56,319 bases of DNA from Terrimonas ferruginea DSM 30193 (lineage in GTDB: Bacteria > Bacteroidota > Bacteroidia > Chitinophagales > Chitinophagaceae), in the NCBI RefSeq assembly GCF_000425585.1, contig NZ_KE384402.1, positions 154,459 through 210,777 on the forward strand, read 5' to 3'. Below the pieces are notes generated by a model. That model ran no database searches. It had not been told where the DNA came from and was given only the letters and a program-made list of their open reading frames with translations. A program made the translations under genes and the position numbers. This document shows positions 39,152 through 49,300 of the stretch, in pieces. Positions within the stretch are counted from its first letter, which is position 1. Each line of letters starts with the position of its first letter.

Positions 39152-40603
39152 CTATCTGCTTTTATTCATATCCAGTACATACTTTATCCAGTCCTGTTCA
39201 GGAATCGTTTTATCAATATAATAATCCGGTTGCAACCCTTTGCTATCGATGGTCATGTCCGGGATGCGATAACTTTTAGACATACAATACCACAGTTTAA
39301 AATCTCCGCAGGGTGATGTTATACCATTCATATTGGAGATGTCGAGCGCACCGAATGTAGTAGTGCCGTACAGCTTCACTTTCCGGCTTTGTTTGGCCGC
39401 CAGCAGAAACTGTTCGGTGGTACTGGCATTTGCTTCGTTGATAACAATGGCCACATTGGCGGGATAAGGAAAGACCGTGTCACGTTTTTTAATCGTAACA
39501 ATACTGTCGGCTACCTGTACAAACTCACCCGGAGATTTGCTCATTTTTTCATACCGGGTCATCAACCAGTCGCGTGTTTCTTTGGCAAAATTTGTATCGC
39601 GGGCGTAGGCAAGTATGGCCTGCGTATTTAATTCACTTGCGAGCATTTGCACACCGACCGTGCGTACCGGATTGGTATATAAAAAAGGAAGTATCTGACT
39701 AAAGGAAGCGTCGGCCCCTCCACCATTGTTACGAACATCAATGATCAGGTCTCTGGTGGATAAAATAGCCTTGCGATTGGCATTGATTACGCTATCGATC
39801 TTTTTCTTGTTGTTATAATCAAAACTGGGGATGCGCAGGTAAGCGGTACCGCCTGATAACAATTTAAAGTAAGGTTCTTCTGCGGATATAAATTCAAGAT
39901 AGTCTCTGATCTCCTGTTCGTCCTGGTACGCCGGCGTCACTCTTTTCAAGTGAAGAATATTTGCCAGGCCCAGATAGTTTTTCCCAATCACTTTTACCGG
40001 CTGGCCAGTCATCGGAGAAAAGTTGCGCATCCAGAAATCCGCTTTGTAACCATCGCCCGCAGGATAAATTTTAAGTTTCAATTGATTTTTCTTCCAGGGT
40101 GTTCCAGGCGCTTCGATAATATAACCGCTGTAATGATCACCGGTTTTTATAATGCCCACCTTATAGGGGTTCGACTCCCATATCCCTTCGGGCGTTCCTT
40201 CGCTGGCAGCGGCGAGTTGCTGTTCAAATTTTTTGTTTGTCAACTTCAATCGCTCATGATTGGCCATAACAAGGCTATCGGGACCAGCTACGCCAACTGC
40301 CGACTCACTTTTCAACCGTTCGATACCAATATGTCCTTTACGGAAAAAGCGCATCCAGCTATACAGCAACTCCGTACATTCCGTCTCTGACTTAACAGTT
40401 TTAATCTTTGTGAGAGTCGTGGCATTATGGGCTTCATAGGCAGGCCGGCCTTTCTGGTCGATCACATACTGAAAACCTGCGTCATTTTGTTCGAACGTTT
40501 TTTTAACCCATTCAAAATTGCTTTCGCAGTTGCACGACTGTGCTGAAGCGAAAAGAGAAACCATAGAGAAGAAACATACCGACAGGATCTTGAAGAACGA
40601 CAT
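39152..40603 (-). CDS. S41 family peptidase (C-terminal processing protease-like)
   Basis: A 483-aa exported protein with signal peptide (MSFFKILSVCFFSMVSLFASAQ). The N-terminal half is helical with a CNCESNFEWVKKTFE block. The S41 domain shows LIIDVRNNGGGADASF and AIVINEANASTTEQFLLAAKQS, where the Ser of NASTTEQF is the expected nucleophile and the Lys of AAKQS its partner. There is no clear PDZ domain. It probably acts in the periplasm or at the cell surface on unfolded or signalling proteins. Single gene. Confidence 0.92.
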   Translation of the reverse strand: MSFFKILSVCFFSMVSLFASAQSCNCESNFEWVKKTFEQNDAGFQYVIDQKGRPAYEAHNATTLTKIKTVKSETECTELLYSWMRFFRKGHIGIERLKSESAVGVAGPDSLVMANHERLKLTNKKFEQQLAAASEGTPEGIWESNPYKVGIIKTGDHYSGYIIEAPGTPWKKNQLKLKIYPAGDGYKADFWMRNFSPMTGQPVKVIGKNYLGLANILHLKRVTPAYQDEQEIRDYLEFISAEEPYFKLLSGGTAYLRIPSFDYNNKKKIDSVINANRKAILSTRDLIIDVRNNGGGADASFSQILPFLYTNPVRTVGVQMLASELNTQAILAYARDTNFAKETRDWLMTRYEKMSKSPGEFVQVADSIVTIKKRDTVFPYPANVAIVINEANASTTEQFLLAAKQSRKVKLYGTTTFGALDISNMNGITSPCGDFKLWYCMSKSYRIPDMTIDSKGLQPDYYIDKTIPEQDWIKYVLDMNKSR

Positions 40604-40692
40604 ACAGCTTGTATTGATTGATCCTGTTCAACGACGAAGCTGCAAATATGTTACAACCAAATCATAATTTATACAACACGACATTAATTGGA

Positions 40693-41253
40693 TCACTTAA
40701 TCTCTTTGAGCACGCGGCAGGGATTACCGACGGCTACCACGTTCGCCGGAATGTCTTTTGTCACCACACTGCCCGCGCCGATTACGGTATTATCGCCGAT
40801 GGTAACGCCGGGCAATATGCTGCAATGCGCACCGATCCACACATTATTGCCGATGGTGATGGGATAAGCATACTCCAATCCTTTGTTGCGCTGCTCCGCA
40901 TCCAGCGGATGACCGGCGGTATAAAAGCCACAATCCGGGGCAATGAACACATTATCTCCAAATGTAACTTTCGCACCATCGAGGACGGTGCAATTGACAT
41001 TGGCATAAAAATTTTCACCAATCTCTATGTTATAGCCATAATCGCAATAGAAGGGCTGTTCGATCAAAAACGAGTTGCCGGTTTTGCCCAACAACTTTTT
41101 CAGCAAAGCCGTACGCGCTTCCGTATCGGAGGGGCGCAATGAGTTGTAGTCAAAACACAGGTCTTTGCAAACGATCCGTTCGTTGATCAGTTCCTGGTCG
41201 TAATTGGCATCGTATAGCTGGCCGGCAGCGGCTTTTTGTTTTTCGGAGAGCAT
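40693..41253 (-). CDS. Sugar O-acetyltransferase (maltose/galactoside acetyltransferase type)
   Basis: A 186-aa left-handed beta-helix enzyme, full length for the Maa/NodL/LacA group. It shows the N-terminal LYDANYDQELINERI segment, IEQPFYCDYGYNIEIGENFYAN, CGFYTAGHPLDAEQR (catalytic His) and ITIGNNVWIGAHCSILPGV. It transfers acetyl from acetyl-CoA to a sugar hydroxyl, probably on a glycan precursor or free sugar. It is divergent from the Crp/Fnr gene with a 46-base gap. Confidence 0.94.
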   Translation of the reverse strand: MLSEKQKAAAGQLYDANYDQELINERIVCKDLCFDYNSLRPSDTEARTALLKKLLGKTGNSFLIEQPFYCDYGYNIEIGENFYANVNCTVLDGAKVTFGDNVFIAPDCGFYTAGHPLDAEQRNKGLEYAYPITIGNNVWIGAHCSILPGVTIGDNTVIGAGSVVTKDIPANVVAVGNPCRVLKEIK

Positions 41254-41276
41254 GGTCCAAAGTTAGCCAAGATGAT

Positions 41277-41284
41277 TAATTTTG
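41277..41284 (+). promoter_or_regulatory. Predicted -7 promoter element (TAATTTTG) of the Crp/Fnr gene
   Basis: Perfect TAnnTTTG, 15 bases before the ATG at 41300. This favours the ATG over the in-frame TTG at 41282, which would be inside the promoter. Confidence 0.5.
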
Positions 41285-41299
41285 TTCAACATTCCCGGT

Positions 41300-41863
41300 A
41301 TGTCCATCGATCAGATCCTTCAACAACCCTCTCCCCTCCCAACCGCTTCTTTGGACCAACTCAAAGAACACATAACCGAACAGCATTTCCCCAAAGGACA
41401 TATTTTGCTGCAAGCCGACAAGATCGAATCGGTCATTTATTTTATAAAAAAAGGCATTGCGCGGGCCTATTCGCCCACAGACGATGCCGATATTACTTTC
41501 TGGTTTGGCAAAGAAGGCGATCCCGTTTTGTCCATGAAAAGTTATGTGGCAAATGAAAAAGGTTATGAAAACGTGGAATTGCTCGAGGATTCCGAGCTCT
41601 ACGTGCTTCCTACCCGCGAGCTGCGCCAACTGTTCGAGCAGGACATCCACATCGCCAACTGGGGGCGCAGGCTGGCTGAAAAAGAATTGATCCGCACCGA
41701 AGAACGGTTGATCTGCCGCCAGGTGCGCACCGCCACCGAACGTTACAAAGACCTGCTCAACGATCATCCCGATCTTATCCGGCGCGTGCAATTGGGGCAT
41801 ATTGCCTCCTATCTCGGCATTACGCAGGTGAGCCTCAGCCGCATCCGGGCAGAATTGCGTTAG
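41300..41863 (+). CDS. Crp/Fnr family transcriptional regulator
   Basis: 187 aa from ATG 41300. The N-terminal cyclic-nucleotide-binding-like domain has HFPKGHILLQADKIESVIYFIKKGIARAY, but the Arg/Ser-containing cAMP pocket motif is not convincing, so the ligand is unknown. There are no Fnr-type cysteines. The C-terminal helix-turn-helix is LGHIASYLGITQVSLSRIR. It lies 62 bases upstream of the SMR exporter gene on the same strand and may regulate it. Confidence 0.93.
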   Translation: MSIDQILQQPSPLPTASLDQLKEHITEQHFPKGHILLQADKIESVIYFIKKGIARAYSPTDDADITFWFGKEGDPVLSMKSYVANEKGYENVELLEDSELYVLPTRELRQLFEQDIHIANWGRRLAEKELIRTEERLICRQVRTATERYKDLLNDHPDLIRRVQLGHIASYLGITQVSLSRIRAELR

Positions 41864-41924
41864 TTTTTTATCATAAGTAAAATTTTATTTGCGACCGGAT
41901 CGGCAGCTTTGCTCCAAAAAAATC

Positions 41925-42251
41925 ATGAGCTGGATTTTATTGGTTATTGCAGGCCTTTTTGAAGTATTGTTTGCCTCCTGTCTCGGCAAGGCAAGGGAAG
42001 CCACGGGCCCCGCGATGTACGGATGGTACGGAGGTTTCCTGGTGTCACTGATCATCAGCATGGCCTTGCTGATCAAAGCCACCCAAACCTTACCAATCGG
42101 TACCGCCTACGCAGTATGGACAGGCATCGGCGCCATTGGCACCGTGCTGGTGGGTATATTATTATTTAAAGAACCGGCCAGCGCCTGGCGGCTCTTCTTC
42201 CTCACGACGCTGGTAGGGTCGATTGTTGGATTGAAAGCTATTTCGCATTGA
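41925..42251 (+). CDS. SMR family exporter (Gdx/SugE type)
   Basis: 108 aa from ATG 41925. Four membrane helices: MSWILLVIAGLFEVLFA with the essential Glu13, the segment around GWYGGFLVSLIISMALLIKA, AYAVWTGIGAIGTVLVGILLFKEP, and a last helix. Glu13 in a G-FEV context and the motif set match the guanidinium/quaternary ammonium exporter branch (Gdx, formerly SugE) rather than EmrE. Dual-topology dimer by family. I looked for a guanidine riboswitch upstream and saw none. Confidence 0.92.
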   Translation: MSWILLVIAGLFEVLFASCLGKAREATGPAMYGWYGGFLVSLIISMALLIKATQTLPIGTAYAVWTGIGAIGTVLVGILLFKEPASAWRLFFLTTLVGSIVGLKAISH

Positions 42252-42319
42252 AGCGCGAAATAGCCAATACGATATTTGAAAATGGTCGCTTCTTTCCGTA
42301 AATTCAGGAAACCATTAAC

Positions 42320-44704
42320 ATGAAACCTTTTTCCGCAGTCCTGCTGCTCCTGTTGTTACGCGCCTATACCGCATCGGCTCAAACCAAACCCGTTCTCCCC
42401 GCCGACTATTTCGACAAGTTCAGTTATACCCTTTCTGATAGTTTTAATCTTAACAACGCCGATGCCACCTACAGGGAGGTGGGACAAATCTCCCGCCTCG
42501 TGATGCTTTATCTCCGGGAGGCTGAGAAAAATTATACAATCGATTCTTCCGAACTGTTTTCCTTTGCCAGCAATGAGGTAACGCCGGCCATTTTTGCCGG
42601 CGATTATTCAACCGGGCTACTTCAGATCAAACGCAGCCGGCAATTGAAACCTTTCGCCAACTACCGGATACCTTTTGGTTTTGTGCACGAAGCTTACCTG
42701 GCAGCCGCCAGTCTTCAAGCGGATGATCATGGAAAGGCTTTTGCCTCCCGGTTCAGACAGCAACTTGAACAGGCGATCAACCGGCTGGATCCTTCCTTCA
42801 GCGGAGATATTATCAATGCACAAAAAGGGAATTTCACCAAAGCATCAACCGATGTCAACCGCAAAGAGATCGAGAACATCGTCAATCAATCCATTTCACA
42901 AGCCGGCGGAAAACTGAATTTCGGTGCTGCCACCGCACTGATTGATTATTATTTCCGCTATTATATCCGGCAGTATTATCAATCCGATATCGAATCCCTT
43001 TTCTATGCGCTTTACCCCGAAACGGTGAAGGAAGAAACCGTCATGATCCCAATGCGCGACAGCATTCATCTCAATGCTTTTATCTATCGAAATATAGCGA
43101 GTAAGGATAAAGTACCGGCGGTAATTTCGCTCAGTCCTTATCCGAGTGGGAACGAAGCCACGCGCGGCAATGTATTTGCCACCAACGGTTATATATATGT
43201 ATATGTAGACAACCGCGGCCGCCGCAAGAGTGAAGGTGATTTTTTCCCTTACGAAAATGACGCACGCGATTTTTATGACATCATCGATTGGGTAAGCAAA
43301 CAACCCTGGTGCAATGGCCAGGTAGCAACCACCGGCGGCTCCTATCTTGGGTTTACACAATGGCAGGCTATTCGCAAAGAATACCGGCACCCGGCTTTGA
43401 AAGCTATCAACCCCATGGTTGCCGTAGGTTTCGGCGTGGACTTCCCGCGTTTCGCCAACCAGTTTTACAGTTATATTCTTCAATGGGCCACACTTGTCAG
43501 CGGCCGCGACCTCAACAATGCGGTATTCGCTGACTACGAATTCTGGAACCGGGTCAGTTATCAACTCTATAAAAACCGTTTACCCTTCAACAAGCTCGAT
43601 TCCGTTGCAGGAGGCACCAATGCTTTTTTCCAGAAATGGATCAGCCACCCGGATTTTGACAGCTACTGGACTTCCATTTTACCTGATAAAAAAGATTACA
43701 GCAGTCTCGACATGCCGGTGCTGACCATCACCGGTTATTATGATGCGGACCAGGTGGGCGCTTTGTATTATTACAACCAGCACATGCGTTATGCATCGCC
43801 AAAAGGAAAATCCAATCACTACGTATTGATTGGCCCTTATGACCATGGCGGCGCACAATGGCAGCCAGGCCCCGTGCAATCCGGGCTCGACATCGAAAAA
43901 GAAGCCCAGATCCCGATCTATAAATACGTGATCTGGTGGTACGACTGGGTATTGAAAGGCAAACAAAAACCAGCCTTCCTGAAAGAGCAGGTAAACTATT
44001 TTGTTACCGGCACAAAAAAATGGGAAACGGCCCGCTCTTTTGACAAACTCGCTACGGATACCCTGTCACTTTATCTTTCGTCGCAACCGGTCAAACAAAC
44101 AAGACGTGACAAATTATTATCTCTTACGCAGAAGCCGCCAGCTTCTTCATCCATTCTATACAAACACGATATCGCCGAGGTATTGGATTCAGCATTTTTA
44201 TTTGCCATGCCCCGTCCCTTTGATGATTCGTTGTACATGACGTCGCCTTACAACATGGTTTTTGAAAGCCAGCCGATGACGAAAGACATTATTGTAACGG
44301 GAAAAATGATCACGGATCTTTATTTGTCGCTCAACGTACCGGATGCAGATTTTGGCGTGACAATTTTCGAGATCACGCCCGATGGCAGGAGCTACAATCT
44401 TGTAAACACGGCCTTGCGCAGCCGCTACAGGAATGGCGGAGAAAAGCCACAACTGCTGCATTCCGGGCAAGTAGCACAACACCGGTTCGACGACGTGTTT
44501 TTGTATATTAAAAAAATACCCAAAGGGAATAAATTGCGGCTGGTATTTGAAAGTGTCAATTCCCCCAACTTTGAAAAGAATTACGGCTTTGGTGGTGTGG
44601 TAAGCCGGGAAACGACTGCCCAACCGCGCATTATCGAAGCCACTATTCATACGGGAACCAGGTATCCAAGCAGGATATTAATTCCATACAGAAATGCGAG
44701 GTAG
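42320..44704 (+). CDS. CocE/NonD family hydrolase (X-Pro dipeptidyl peptidase-like, S15)
   Basis: A 794-aa exported serine hydrolase with signal peptide (MKPFSAVLLLLLLRAYTASAQ). An unusual N-terminal region of about 210 residues precedes the alpha/beta hydrolase domain. VYVDNRGRRKSEGDFFPYENDARDFYD is the typical cap-proximal segment (quoted in parts). The nucleophile elbow is TTGGSYLGF, TITGYYDADQ carries the acid, and IGPYDHGGAQW the His. The C-terminal jelly-roll domain reads DIIVTGKMITDLYLSLNVPDADFGV. It may cleave esters or Xaa-Pro peptides in the periplasm; the substrate is not predictable. Confidence 0.93.
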   Translation: MKPFSAVLLLLLLRAYTASAQTKPVLPADYFDKFSYTLSDSFNLNNADATYREVGQISRLVMLYLREAEKNYTIDSSELFSFASNEVTPAIFAGDYSTGLLQIKRSRQLKPFANYRIPFGFVHEAYLAAASLQADDHGKAFASRFRQQLEQAINRLDPSFSGDIINAQKGNFTKASTDVNRKEIENIVNQSISQAGGKLNFGAATALIDYYFRYYIRQYYQSDIESLFYALYPETVKEETVMIPMRDSIHLNAFIYRNIASKDKVPAVISLSPYPSGNEATRGNVFATNGYIYVYVDNRGRRKSEGDFFPYENDARDFYDIIDWVSKQPWCNGQVATTGGSYLGFTQWQAIRKEYRHPALKAINPMVAVGFGVDFPRFANQFYSYILQWATLVSGRDLNNAVFADYEFWNRVSYQLYKNRLPFNKLDSVAGGTNAFFQKWISHPDFDSYWTSILPDKKDYSSLDMPVLTITGYYDADQVGALYYYNQHMRYASPKGKSNHYVLIGPYDHGGAQWQPGPVQSGLDIEKEAQIPIYKYVIWWYDWVLKGKQKPAFLKEQVNYFVTGTKKWETARSFDKLATDTLSLYLSSQPVKQTRRDKLLSLTQKPPASSSILYKHDIAEVLDSAFLFAMPRPFDDSLYMTSPYNMVFESQPMTKDIIVTGKMITDLYLSLNVPDADFGVTIFEITPDGRSYNLVNTALRSRYRNGGEKPQLLHSGQVAQHRFDDVFLYIKKIPKGNKLRLVFESVNSPNFEKNYGFGGVVSRETTAQPRIIEATIHTGTRYPSRILIPYRNAR

Positions 44705-44778
44705 ACACCTTTCACATTTATAGATTTCCGCCCGCCGGCTTAACAATTTCGTAACAAAGCAAAATGAATAGTTTTCAG

Positions 44779-44786
44779 TCAATTTG
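44779..44786 (+). promoter_or_regulatory. Possible -7 element (TCAATTTG) of the 44791 gene
   Basis: One mismatch to TAnnTTTG, ending 4 bases before the ATG at 44791. It fits the near-leaderless pattern seen elsewhere in the window and favours that ATG over the one at 44764. Confidence 0.35.
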
Positions 44787-44790
44787 CAGC

Positions 44791-45132
44791 ATGAATCCAT
44801 TGATTGATCAATCCGGCGAAGCGATAGGATATCTTCACAACAACATTATTTTGTTACCCGATAATTTCGATGTAACCGGTGTAGTGCTGGGGCATTGTGT
44901 ATTCAGCAAATCCGGCAAAGTAGCGGGCAAACTATTTGACCAGACTTTTTATACAGTAGACGGACAGATCGTGGCAGAGATCGGCTCACAGCCGGCCAAA
45001 GACCATTTTGATGAAAACGCCATAAGGATGCAGGCATGGGAAGTGATACAGACGATCCGGGATCATCAATGCCCCTGGATACAGCCTAAAGCAGACTGGG
45101 CTTCCACCCCGGTGACACAATTACTTCAATAA
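44791..45132 (+). CDS. Small conserved-looking hypothetical protein
   Basis: 113 aa from ATG 44791 (an ATG 27 bases upstream is an alternative). It is soluble, with no signal peptide and beta-rich text such as GYLHNNIILLPDNFDVTGVVLGHCVFS and GKVAGKLFDQTFYTVDGQIVAEI, which reads like a barrel-type subunit or a PRC-like fold. No family recognised. It overlaps the convergent VOC gene by 12 bases. Confidence 0.65.
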   Translation: MNPLIDQSGEAIGYLHNNIILLPDNFDVTGVVLGHCVFSKSGKVAGKLFDQTFYTVDGQIVAEIGSQPAKDHFDENAIRMQAWEVIQTIRDHQCPWIQPKADWASTPVTQLLQ

Positions 45133-45537
45133 GCCCTGATTCTTTTCTGCTGCAGGCGCTATCAGGTCCCAGAGATTTCCGTACAAATCTGCGAATACGG
45201 CCACCCTGCCGTGCGGCTGGTCTTCCGGCTGCCTTACAAATTCAACACCTTCGCTTAGGTAGCGCTCATAGTCGCGTTGAAAATTATCGGTAAATAAGAA
45301 CAGGAATACACGACCGCCTGTCTGGTTGCCGATGGCTTTACGTTGTTCTTCATTGGCCGCACGCGCCAGCAACAGGCAACATTCTTTTGCACCCGCTGGT
45401 GCCACCATTACCCAACGTTTCTCCTCCGTCAGCTTTGTGTCTTCCAGTAAGGTGAACCCTAATTTGTTTACATAAAAATCGATCGCTTCATCGTACTCGC
45501 GTACAACAAGCGCAATATGAGCCAGCCGTTGATACAT
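45121..45537 (-). CDS. VOC family protein (glyoxalase/bleomycin resistance fold)
   Basis: A 138-aa protein. IALVVREYDEAIDFYVNKLGFTLLEDT and PHGRVAVFADLYGNLWDLIAP are the two halves of the vicinal-oxygen-chelate fold, with candidate metal ligands at His7, the His of QPHGRVA and an acidic residue in DLYGN. Family members include dioxygenases, glyoxalases and drug-binding proteins; the function here cannot be chosen. Confidence 0.92.
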   Translation of the reverse strand: MYQRLAHIALVVREYDEAIDFYVNKLGFTLLEDTKLTEEKRWVMVAPAGAKECCLLLARAANEEQRKAIGNQTGGRVFLFLFTDNFQRDYERYLSEGVEFVRQPEDQPHGRVAVFADLYGNLWDLIAPAAEKNQGLLK

Positions 45538-45579
45538 GTCAAATGATTTTAAATCAGTGTGTGCAAAGGTAGCCGAAGC

Positions 45580-46278
45580 CTACTGCTGTTTTTTCCAGCT
45601 ATTCATTTTTTCCCGCAACAATACGATCGCATTGGTATTGTCATCGATCTGATCGACTATGAGATTGAGAAAGGGTTTACCGGGATCGTCGGCAGGATTC
45701 ATTACCGTAAGAAATGCACTGTGCGCCTGTGTTTCGCAGCAACGCCAGTCACCACCGGCCTTTGCGCCTGCTTCCATTGCCAGCATCAGTATTTCTTCCA
45801 ATGGCAACCCTTTGTTACGCGCATCGATCGCGGCTTGTAAGATTTGCTGTGCTTCACCGGGATGGGCCATTACATTTCCCTGCACCGTAATTCCCGGTGC
45901 CGTCAGGGAAGCTTTATTGGGGTAAGTTGAGTCGCCTGTATAAGACAAGGGGTGAACGGCATCATTGAGACAGATAATACCGTATTGTTGATTGTATGGT
46001 TCGTAGAAAGCTTTGCCGAGTTCGGTCAATATCTGTTCGGCCGTAGCACCCGCCTTTATCATCGCTGCACCTTTTTCACGCGCGTCGTCATTGCTGTAAG
46101 CCTGTACGATGATGGCGCCTTTTCCGGGAACGATCGCTCCTATGCCATACACCGATGGCGTGCAGGAAGCCGCTGCCATGCCAATCCTGCCGGTCTTCGC
46201 ATCTGCTACAATAATTGACCAGGTAGCCGATGCCGGCTTTACAATAAAAAGGAAAATTATCAGCGCCAATAATCGCAT
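45580..46278 (-). CDS. DUF1028 domain-containing secreted protein
   Basis: A 232-aa protein with signal peptide (ending PASA). It shows TWSIIVADAKTGRIGMAAASC at the start (the Ntn-hydrolase-like fold of DUF1028), followed by GAIVPGKGAIIVQAYSNDDAREKG, ITVQGNVMAHP and GDWRCCETQAHSAFLTV. The function of the family is not settled; a peptidase- or amidase-like activity is possible from the fold. It is upstream of the large secreted protein on the same strand. Confidence 0.92.
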   Translation of the reverse strand: MRLLALIIFLFIVKPASATWSIIVADAKTGRIGMAAASCTPSVYGIGAIVPGKGAIIVQAYSNDDAREKGAAMIKAGATAEQILTELGKAFYEPYNQQYGIICLNDAVHPLSYTGDSTYPNKASLTAPGITVQGNVMAHPGEAQQILQAAIDARNKGLPLEEILMLAMEAGAKAGGDWRCCETQAHSAFLTVMNPADDPGKPFLNLIVDQIDDNTNAIVLLREKMNSWKKQQ

Positions 46279-46359
46279 GCGATCGCTTTAGGAAAAGGTA
46301 CACCTTTTTCCTGCACCATTTTTTACACCGCTGATGGTTTTCCTCAACAGTGAAACTAT

Positions 46360-49300
46360 TTACCTGATCAATGTCACCGTTCCTTTTCTTTCAATCACGC
46401 CACATTGAGTGGTGGCACGGATGTAATAAACGTATACGCCGGCGGGCTGTGGTTGTCCCTGGAATCGTCCATCCCAGCAGGCGGTGGGTTGTGTACTGTA
46501 AAATACGCGCTGCCCACCGCGATTATAAACCGTCATTTCCATTTTGCTGATCACACCCCAGTATTTGATACCAAAGCAATCATTGACGCCATCGTTGTTC
46601 GGTGTAAAACCATTGGCCACCAGATTGGGACCTTGCCTGTCCGTAGTGATCTCAACCAACACAGCTGCCGTATTAACACAACCATTGGCATCCTCCCCGG
46701 TAACGGTATAGGTCGTATTCTGTTGCGGCGCCGCAACCGGACTCGCAATGTTTGGATTATTTAATCCGGTTGCGGGAGACCATGTATACTTTACGGCACC
46801 GCTGGCTGTAAGTCTTGTATCGCTATAGTTACAGTCAAGGTCATTTGTTTTTGTAATAAAGATATTCGGCAAGGCATTGACCACTACTGTGGTATTCACA
46901 ACAGCACCCGGGCAACCATCTGCTACCGGTGTAATATGGTAATCTGCGATACCGCCGCCATTACCTGCAGTCAGTGTCTGTGCAATACTGTTGCCTGTAC
47001 CGGCAGTAGCTCCCGTAGCGCCATTGGATGTTACGGTCCAACTGAACGTTGTTCCCGCCAGGTCCGATCCCAGCGCAAGCGAGGTTGTTTCACCGGAACA
47101 GATTGCCTCACCATTGGGTGTTACCGTTGCATGGGGAGCCGGTTTTACGGTTGTAATAGCCGTGATGGACGCACCCGGACAGGAATTGGCGGAAGGTGTA
47201 ATGGTATAGGTTGCCGTCCCCATTGTAGTGGTAGTAGCTGTAAGATTCTGTGCAATGGTATTTCCCGACGCAGGCGTTGCGCCACTTACACCTGATTGGG
47301 TCACTGTCCAGGTATAGGTTGTGCCTGTTACGTCAGCACTAAGTGCGATGCCGGTTGTATTGCCCGAGCAGATTGTTTCAGCAGAAGGCGTTGCCATTGC
47401 ATTGGGCAGTGGATTCACGGTTACAACAACCTGCACCGGTGCACCGGGACAAGTAGCGGCCGCAGGTACGATGGTATAAGTAGCTGTAGAGGCTGTTGGA
47501 GCAGCTACGGATAATGTCTGTGCAATGGTATTGCCATTGCCAGCGATTGCGCCCGTTACGCCCGGAGCGGTGACTGTCCAGGTGAAGGTGGTGGCCGGCT
47601 GGTCTGCATTTAGTGTAAGGGACGTGGAGCCTCCGGAACAAATTGCCTGAGAGCCCGGGGTTATGGTGCCAACGGGCAATGGATTAACGGTGATGATAAC
47701 ATTAACCGGTGTGCCGTCACAACCATTCGCGGAAGGCGTGATCGTATACACAGCCGTTCCCTGTGTGGATCCGGTTGTATTGATGAGCTGGGCAATCTGG
47801 TTTCCTGATCCGCCGGTAGCGCCGCTTACACCGTTTTGCACTACCGTCCAACTGAAAGTGGTGCCAACGACATCGCCTGAAAGACTAATGCCTGTTGCAG
47901 CGCCGGAACAAATCGTTTCGTTTACAGGTGAAGCCGTAGCTACCGGTCTTGGATTAACTGCTGCAGCGGCAGTGACCGAAGGGCCGGGACAGCCATTGGC
48001 CGTTGCGGTTACCGTATACACCGCCGTTCCCTGTGTGCCGGAGGTTGCCGTTAATGTTTGAGTGATGGCATTGCCATTTCCTGCACTGGCACCTGAAACA
48101 TTGGTTCCGGCAACGGTCCAGTTGTAAGTAGCGCCGCTCACATCTGATGATAAGACGAACGCTGTTGAGCCGCCCGAACAGAGCACATCATTTGCCGGAG
48201 TCACCGTAGTATTGGGCAATGGATTTACGGTGATGGTAGCCGTTGCCTGTGGACCGGCACAGCCATTGGCTTCGGGAGTAATGGTATAAACAACTGTGCC
48301 AGGTGTTGCTGTGTTTGCCGTCAATGCCTGAGCGATAGTAACTCCACTGCCGGCAGAGGCACCGCTGACATTGGCTGGCGTAACGGTCCAGGTAAAAGTT
48401 GTACCGGGTGTTGAAGATGAAAGTGCAAAAGCGGTGGTGGCTCCACTACAGACAGCATCGGTAGTTGGCGTGACCATTGCAATCGCATCGGGGTATAAGG
48501 CAAGGTTCAATGTAGTAGTGCTGTCGCAACCGGTGACAACGGAAGGCATCGTGAATGTTGCCACGGCATTACCTGCAGCAGTGATGGTTTGTCCATTCCA
48601 GGTATAGGGTAATTGGCTGCTGCATATCGTCAGGTTTTCTGTTGCCGTGATCGCCGGGTTAACGGTAAGGTTCAGCGTAGTGGTACTATCACAACCGGTA
48701 AGCAGCGATGGGGTAACGAAAGTTGCCACGGCATTACCGCCCGCGGTGATCGTTTGACCGTTCCAGGTGTAAGGCAGTTGGTTCGCGCAAATAGTCATAT
48801 CATCATCCGCCGCGGGCAAAGGATTAACGGTTAAGTTAAGCGTAACGGTGCTATCGCAGCCCGTAACCATTGAAGGGGTGGTAAACGTGGCGACTGCATT
48901 GCCACCTGCGGTGATCGATTGACTATTCCAGGAATAGGGCAATTGATCACCGCAGATTGTTACTGTTGCGGTAGAAGTGATCAAAGGATTTACGGTCACG
49001 GTAACTGCGGCGGATGTATCGCGGCAGGTGGTAGCACTATTAACCAGTACAACCGAATAATTGCCGGCAGTAGAGGCCGTATAAGAAGATGTAGCATTCG
49101 CCGGCACAACGGGTGTATTACCGGAAAGCCATTCGTAAGTAAATGTTCCGGTCTGTGCATCTAATACGACCGAACTGCCCTGGCAAAATGTAGTGGAAGA
49201 TGCCGGCGTGATCACGGCTACAGGATTCGGATTAACAGTAAGTGTGCGCGTTTGTGTGTAAACAAACGGGCAACCGGGTGTGCCGTTCTGCATTCTGCAG

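Noticed and set aside
41864-41924. Guanidine riboswitch before the SMR exporter gene
   Set aside because: The gap is only 61 bases and shows none of the known guanidine aptamer motifs.
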